DNA from: Tenodera sinensis
Lineage: Eukaryota > Arthropoda > Insecta > Mantodea > Mantidae
DNA: 64,000 nt
Assembly (NCBI GenBank): GCA_030765045.1
Contig: CM060962.1
Span: 217,401,155 to 217,465,154, forward strand
Reading direction: 5' to 3'
Below the pieces are notes generated by a model, which saw nothing but the letters and a program-made list of their open reading frames with translations, ran no database searches and was not told the origin of the DNA. Within the stretch, counting starts at the first letter, position 1. Each line of letters starts with the position of its first letter. The translations under genes were made by a program, and so were the position numbers. This document shows, piece after piece, positions 58,486-64,000 of this stretch.

Positions 58486-59506
58486 TAATTATTATTTATT
58501 TATGCCAACAAACTTACTGTTGGTGTTTTTAAACACACAAGCCGTGTGTGGGCAAAGTTTAAGAGGTAGAACCGGAACTTAAAAATTCAATGCCACAACT
58601 GGGATTTGAACCACAGACCTTCCGCTTGCCGGGCGGACGCTCTACCACTGAGCTATTGTGACAAACTGCCAGAATGACATTAAATTCTCAAGCCAGTTCG
58701 TATTTCTCCTGGTAAACCACAAAGGCAGTCTCACATCAGAAACAATTACCCCAATGGTGACTTACTATTGCAAGTACTTTATATCCCAGGATTAAATAAC
58801 CTTCACATGGTAATTATTATTTATTTATGCCAACAAACTTACTGTTGGTGTTTTTAAACACACAAGCCGTGTGTGGGCAAAGTTTAAGAGGTAGAACCGG
58901 AACTTAAAAATTCAATGCCACAACTGGGATTTGAACCACAGACCTTCCGCTTGCCGGGCGGACGCTCTACCACTGAGCTATTGTGACAAACTGCCAGAAT
59001 GACATTAAATTCTCAAGCCAGTTCGTATTTCTCCTGGTAAACCACAAAGGCAGTCTCACATCAGAAACAATTACCCCAATGGTGACTTACTATTGCAAGT
59101 ACTTTATATCCCAGGATTAAATAACCTTCACATGGTAATTATTATTTATTTATGCCAACAAACTTACTGTTGGTGTTTTTAAACACACAAGCCGTGTGTG
59201 GGCAAAGTTTAAGAGGTAGAACCGGAACTTAAAAATTCAATGCCACAACTGGGATTTGAACCACAGACCTTCCGCTTGCCGGGCGGACGCTCTACCACTG
59301 AGCTATTGTGACAAACTGCCAGAATGACATTAAATTCTCAAGCCAGTTCGTATTTCTCCTGGTAAACCACAAAGGCAGTCTCACATCAGAAACAATTACC
59401 CCAATGGTGACTTACTATTGCAAGTACTTTATATCCCAGGATTAAATAACCTTCACATGGTAATTATTATTTATTTATGCCAACAAACTTACTGTTGGTG
59501 TTTTTA
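58486..59506. repeat. Perfect 325-bp tandem triplication carrying the tRNA-bearing SINE, copy C
   Basis: Units start at 58486, 58811 and 59136, with a partial fourth at 59461. The three full units look identical base for base. Each holds the hairpin module in plus orientation, then the tRNA module in minus orientation (58592-58662 in the first), then about 100 bp of other sequence (ctggtaaaccac...cacatgg). In copies A and B both modules have the same orientation, so here the tRNA module is inverted. Confidence 0.93.
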
Positions 59507-59895
59507 TAACAAACCGAACTAAAAAGTGGAAAATAATTTTAAGTATGAAGAGTTTGTTCTATATCGATATAAAGTCACTAGTTCATTAAATTTCAAAATG
59601 TTGTAACAAGTTTAAAATAAAAACTAATTTATATTAACAAAATAATAAATTTTATTGTAAAAAGACATGGGGTGCTTTTCAGGTTACTTTTATCAATGTA
59701 ACTACTTATAGCATTGGATATCGGACACCCCACGCTTTTTTACAATAAAATGTATTCTTTTGTTAATATAAATTAGTTTTTATTTTAAACTTGTTACAAC
59801 ATTTTGAAAAATAATGAACTACTTTACTTTATATTGATATAGAACAAACTCTTCATACTTAAAATTATTTTCCACTTTTTAGTTTGGTTTATTAT
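59507..59895. mobile_element. Foldback/long-hairpin element
   Basis: Arms of about 170 bp (59507-59675 and 59725-59895) are reverse complements with few mismatches: left aactaaaaagtggaaaataa ... tattgtaaaaag, and the right arm mirrors it. The loop is about 50 bp. It has no coding and is inserted at the end of the partial fourth tandem unit. Confidence 0.85.
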
Positions 59896-60041
59896 AAAAG
59901 CGTTTTTTTTTTTTAAGCTATAATTTATTTTGAAAAATAGGGACTGCACTATGAATTTCAAAATACTGCTGATTGATTCTGTTAACAAGCTTGCTTTGTA
60001 TTCAGAGGTTGGTAACGGTGACATCACAGCACATAACGACC

Positions 60042-60262
60042 TTAGCGCGCTCGCCTACCACCTAGGCGGCCCGGGTTCGATCCCAGGGACCCGCATGTGG
60101 TATTCGTGGTGGATGAAGCGGCGTCAGGGCAGGTTTTCTCCGGGTGCTCCGGTTTCCCCCGCCATCTCATTCCACCAGTGCTCCATCTTCATTCCCTGTG
60201 TCATCAGTGTCACCGCCTGCGGTGCCGTAGTAGTAAAAGTGGCGTTAAACACTACAACAACA
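60042..60262 (+). repeat. SINE family 3, copy 2
   Basis: A 221-bp insert is flanked by a perfect 11-bp duplication, acataacgacc (60031-60041 and 60263-60273). It starts within a tRNA-like head (ttagcgcgctcgcctaccac; B box gggttcgatccc), has the body ttctccgggtgctccggttt and ends in acaacaacaac. Confidence 0.9.
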
Positions 60263-60419
60263 ACATAACGACCGTAGCAAGGTCGACCTTGAGAATATCA
60301 GCAAGAGCTGACAAACTGCAGTCTGTGTTTCAACAATTTACACCACATATTTAAGATAAGAGAAGCCTGTGGTCTACATTATTTATTATATTGGTGCTCA
60401 TCAAATGTTTGTCTCTTCT

Positions 60420-60970
60420 TGTTTACAAATTAGGTAATACCTGGAAGAGGCAAAATAGTAAACTTTCATGACCCACATTTGTGGATGGGTGATAATCCTC
60501 TTAGTACATCTCAGGCTAGAAACCAACATCAGTGTAAGATTAATATATGGGCTGGAATTGTAGGTAACTATCTAGTCCATTATTATGTTCTCTTAGCAGA
60601 TGTTATAGTAATTACTATCTACAGGAGCCATCTTCAGAACAAGCCTCCAGCCTTACTACACGATGTGCCCTTGGAAATAAAAAGAAACATGTTCCATCAC
60701 ATTTTATCTGGAATGCTAATATCTGCCATGAAAGATGGTTAGGCAGCCAAGAACCAGTTCCATGGCCTGCATGTTTCGCTGACCTCAGTCCATTCGATTT
60801 TTATTTATGGGCCACCTAAAACAATTGGTTTATGCAGTGGACATTTCTGATGCAGAGACAGTTCATCAATGTACCATAGAAGCCTGCAAAGCCATTTGAC
60901 TTTGTGTTGGGGTATTTGAAAGAGTACGACAGTCCATGATTCAAGGAGTATATGCATATTGAGTAGAGGA
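60420..60970 (+). pseudogene. mariner-like transposase remnant
   Basis: The frame at about 60430-60738 encodes HDPHLWMGDNPLSTSQARNQ, KINIWAGIVGNYLVHYYVLL and PPALLHDVPLEIKRNMF. After shifts come EPVPWPACFADLSPFDFYLW and LKQLVYAVDISDAETVHQCT, then VFERVRQSMIQGVYAY. The second catalytic Asp region is disrupted. No inverted ends were found. Confidence 0.75.
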
Positions 60971-62942
60971 GGAATTTTTTAATTTTTATCATGAATTTGT
61001 AGGTTGACATTGTGTTTAATGGGCTTTGGTTTTTGTTTTGCAAAACCTTCATTAATTACTCAAAACCAAAGCATTTCTAGACAAATGTTTATATGGATTT
61101 TCTTTTGTTAGTTTTGTAAGAGTATTTCTGAAACACAGTCTCTCTCTCTTGTGTGCATACACACACATTTAGATGTGTATATACTCTCTGTTCACCACCT
61201 CATGGTCTAAGGGGAATGAGGGGCAGGGGAGAGATGTTCCATGCAGTGTAACCTTGGTTTTGTAAATATCCACGTAATTGTTGTTATGCTGGTCATGTTG
61301 CCAACTTACCTCCAGTATTATTCACGCTATGTTTATTCGCAGCTAATTTCTCTTAATTTCAATTGTAAAATCGTACTTGTCACTAGTTTTGTGTTGGAAG
61401 TAGTGGTAAAAGTGATGTAGAAGCAGATAATCCTTCATCCAGGAGTGTTCTGAAATCCACTATGATATTGTGGTTGTAGAACAAAGGGTTTCAGAGTGAC
61501 AGTTATATGTGTAAAGCAGATCTTTATAGGATGATTGAATCAAACAAACCTAAAGAGGCTCTTAAAGGTATTACCACCTTTCTTCTATTTCTTACATTAC
61601 CTGTACTTTCAGGAACAATTACTATACTACTAACTGACTGAAATTTTAATACTTCATTCTTTGATCCTGCACGAGGGAATGAGAAGTTGTTAGACTGAGT
61701 TCTTCCTCAATTGTTATAACATTATTGGTTATTTTGGTTTTATTGGGCTACACTGTCATTTACTTGCCCCATACATCTGTGATTCCAATCCCATAGGACT
61801 AGTTTGGGCCAAGGTAAAATGAATACTTAAAGAAGTGCAACAGCTGACTTATTCTTACAGGAATTGCACAATATAACACTCTAGGATATATCACATAAGA
61901 CTGAAACAGACTGGCAGTGTTTTTAAAAATGTAGAAAAGGCAGAAAATGATCAGTGGCAGAAGGACAGAGTAGTTGAAGACATTGTTTACATTTTATAAG
62001 CTAAATATACTGCATAAACTAAAAATAACATTTAATTGTGCTATTTTGAGCGATTTCTTTGCTTTAATCTGGCAAGAATATGCATTCGAAGTTTGGCAAC
62101 ATTGTTGTAAATGCGATTAGAAGCAGAACTGCTGCTCACGATATCAGTGTTTATTGGGAAGTGTTAACTAATGTAGTGGCTTGCTGTATTCCAGCCAGGG
62201 ACCTTTAGCTAGTGAACAAACTGGATATTTCTTTTTTTTGGAATATCTACTTGTGTGCTTCCTGTAACAATTTAAGCTGTTCCTTTATTTTCTCAAAAGT
62301 GACTCTAATTATGTTTATTAGTATATAGTATAGTATACTGTGCTTTATAATTTGCATGAAAAATAAAATTTATACATTATATTTTCTGTTAATAGCCTAT
62401 GAGTTCTAGCTGAACTTTGCATAACTGGGTATTGTAAAATGGAAATACTTTGGCACATTTGTCATAGTTTTTAACAAGAACAATTATCTCAGTTCATTAC
62501 TTGTAATCCAGCAGTAATACTGTTTGTTTCAGTAAGTTGTAGATTTCCAAGAGAAAATCCAATGTGGTCGCAGACACTGCTGGTGATAAATAGGTACATT
62601 TTTCAATCTTTAAAACATTGGGCCAAAGTTGCACATCCTTGGGGTTTCTTTGACCCAAACATAACATTTCATAAAGAAGTCAATATATTTAATGATGGAA
62701 CAGTGTTACACTTTGGAGATGAACTTCAGGGGGTATACAAAGAGATCAATAAAGAGAAATCTTCTTAGAACTCCATTACTTAATGAAAATTTATATGCAT
62801 TAGGAACAAAATACAATGAGTTTACAAAATTGTTTGGTATAATACTAGAGATTAACAAAATTATCCAGTTCAGGAAGCAAAAAATAATCACTTTTGATAT
62901 TGGTTTAAGCTCCATGGTTTTCATTTTGATATCTCCCTAACT
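60971..62942. other. Spacer with one unassigned open stretch
   Basis: A plus-strand frame at 62562-62768 (HPWGFFDPNITFHKEVNIFN) follows a gtttgtttcag acceptor-like sequence at 62521-62531. It could be an exon but has no recognised domain. Nothing else is seen. Confidence 0.3.
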
Positions 62943-64000
62943 TTATGTTATGATATCCTCTTTTTCTAGCCATTTCAAACACTTTTTAAGCTTTTCCATG
63001 CACTTTACAGATGGACCTACCTCATTATCTTTTGGCATTAAAACTATTCTTCCAGGATACAGCTCTCCATAATACACAGCTGCAACACAGTTATTTATAA
63101 GCAAATCTTCCTTCCAGGCATCATCCTTGCTTGTACACCTTCCTTCATTAGATGTTGTTGCCATTGAAGTGCTGTCATTTCCATAGTTTCTTCATTACTT
63201 GACACCTCAAAATGTTCTGGATCATCCTCAAAACTGTCGTCGTCAGTTGTACACTGAATCTACCTAGTATCTGTAGCATCTGAATCATCAAACTCAAGAA
63301 TAATCTTTTTAGATCTCCCTCGTCTCTTTGTTTCCCAGCATCAGAAGTGGGAGTTCCAGGAGGAGAGATTTGTTTGAGATCATCTGGAGAAAAACTTTTG
63401 CCTGGTTCTACACTAATTTTCCTTTGTTTTGTCAGTCCAGGTTTGCTATCTATATTTACAGATTGTTTCTGTAGCAAAAGTTGCATAAATGCATTACCTC
63501 TACAGGACTTATTGGACATTTTTTAGGCAAGCTTAGCAACACATCATTTTTATTGAATGGATCAATTCCACATTTCTTGAATCCAGAGGCTAGATTTTGG
63601 CTTTTATTACACAAAATGTCACTGAAAAGAGGGTTCAGTAATCAGGCAAACATATCCTTTGGCAAGGTGCCAAATCTTTCTCCTTCTGACGTTTTTCGCC
63701 AATCAAGCAGCATTTTCCTCCATGCAGTCTTCATTGGGTGGAAGTAAGCAACAACCAGAGTCTGAGTTAAGTGTGTAAAAGAAGGTGGAAGATACATAAA
63801 GTTAATTTGATCTTCTTTGCATGCTGTAATGACATCTGGATTGATGTGAGTGGAAAATTGTCACCCATCAATACTATTAAGCCATCTTGTTTCTTGAGCC
63901 TTGGAAGAACAAGGTTGAAAAACCAATCTTCAAAAATTAGTTTATCAAACCATCCTCTTTTTGATCTGTTGTAGTGACAACCTTCCAGCCCTGCTTCAGT
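62943..64000 (-). pseudogene. pogo/Tigger-type (DDE-1) transposase remnant, partial
   Basis: Minus-strand pieces run from the right edge: GWFDKLIFEDWFFNLVLPRL and IVLMGDNFPLTSIQMSL (Asp of GDN), then a degraded stretch. Next come RKISVEPGKSFSPDDLKQIS with a Pro/Ser-rich linker (63519-63175) and a C-terminal CVAAVYYGELYPGRIVLMPK to EKLKKCLKWLEKEDI (63164-62943). The order fits pogo-like transposases common in arthropods. Stops and shifts show decay. The N-terminal DNA-binding part lies beyond the window. Confidence 0.75.

Noticed and set aside
58486..59506. CRISPR array
   Set aside because: The repeated units are 325 bp, contiguous and without unique spacers; the DNA is animal.

Overview
This is nuclear DNA of an animal, most probably an arthropod. 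The mix of transposable elements (BEL/Pao and Gypsy LTR elements, Jockey- and RTE-type LINEs, a possible Penelope-like piece, Tc1, mariner-like, pogo and hAT transposons, tRNA-derived SINEs) is typical of arthropods, and I see no bacterial gene organisation. The sequence is AT-rich and repeat-dense. The species cannot be named from the sequence.

Only one likely host gene is visible. It is a plus-strand gene with two well-supported coding exons (15043-15697 and 41526-41841), separated by an intron of about 25.8 kb. The protein has a long Ser/Thr/Lys-rich linker and then a conserved helical segment that resembles the C-terminal half of MORN-repeat radial-spoke proteins (RSPH10B-like). The assignment is tentative. 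Its other exons lie outside the window or were not found. Most of the middle of the window is mobile DNA inside this intron.

Layout: 1-262, start of an orphan zinc-ribbon family protein (minus). 655-6269, a nearly complete BEL/Pao element (minus) with 148-bp LTRs, a primer-binding site and two frameshifts. 6320-9840, a decayed Jockey LINE (plus) containing a 168-bp hAT-type MITE. 12922-13575, a very long AAT microsatellite zone. 16245-23600, a Gypsy element missing its right LTR (minus). 24783-24912, a polypurine tract. 25963-26222, a mariner-type MITE. 28437-32740, a hAT transposase remnant broken by a SINE and a LINE piece, then an RTE remnant. 33980-34600, a LINE-type ORF1 remnant. 34629-38800, SINEs, a second hAT remnant, an IS630-like transposase remnant, a Penelope-like inverted repeat and another LINE piece. 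41901-42982, a mariner-like element just after host exon 2. 44220-50961, a Tc1 element split by a pol-deleted Gypsy element (44777-50141), which itself holds a tRNA-bearing SINE. 51160-56700, LINE, hAT, SINE and orphan-family remnants. 57270-59895, stacked tandem repeats ending in a foldback element. 60042-61000, a SINE and a mariner-like remnant. 62943-64000, a pogo/Tigger-type transposase remnant.

The most interesting structures are small and repeat-based. They are an AAC-tailed SINE family with clear target-site duplications and a shared 3' end, a tRNA-bearing repeat whose tRNA module is inverted in a perfect 325-bp tandem triplication, a transposed but pol-less Gypsy derivative nested in Tc1, an inverted pair of hammerhead-like motifs in Penelope-type DNA, and a two-copy orphan zinc-ribbon family. 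No CRISPR, operon or functional RNA gene was found.
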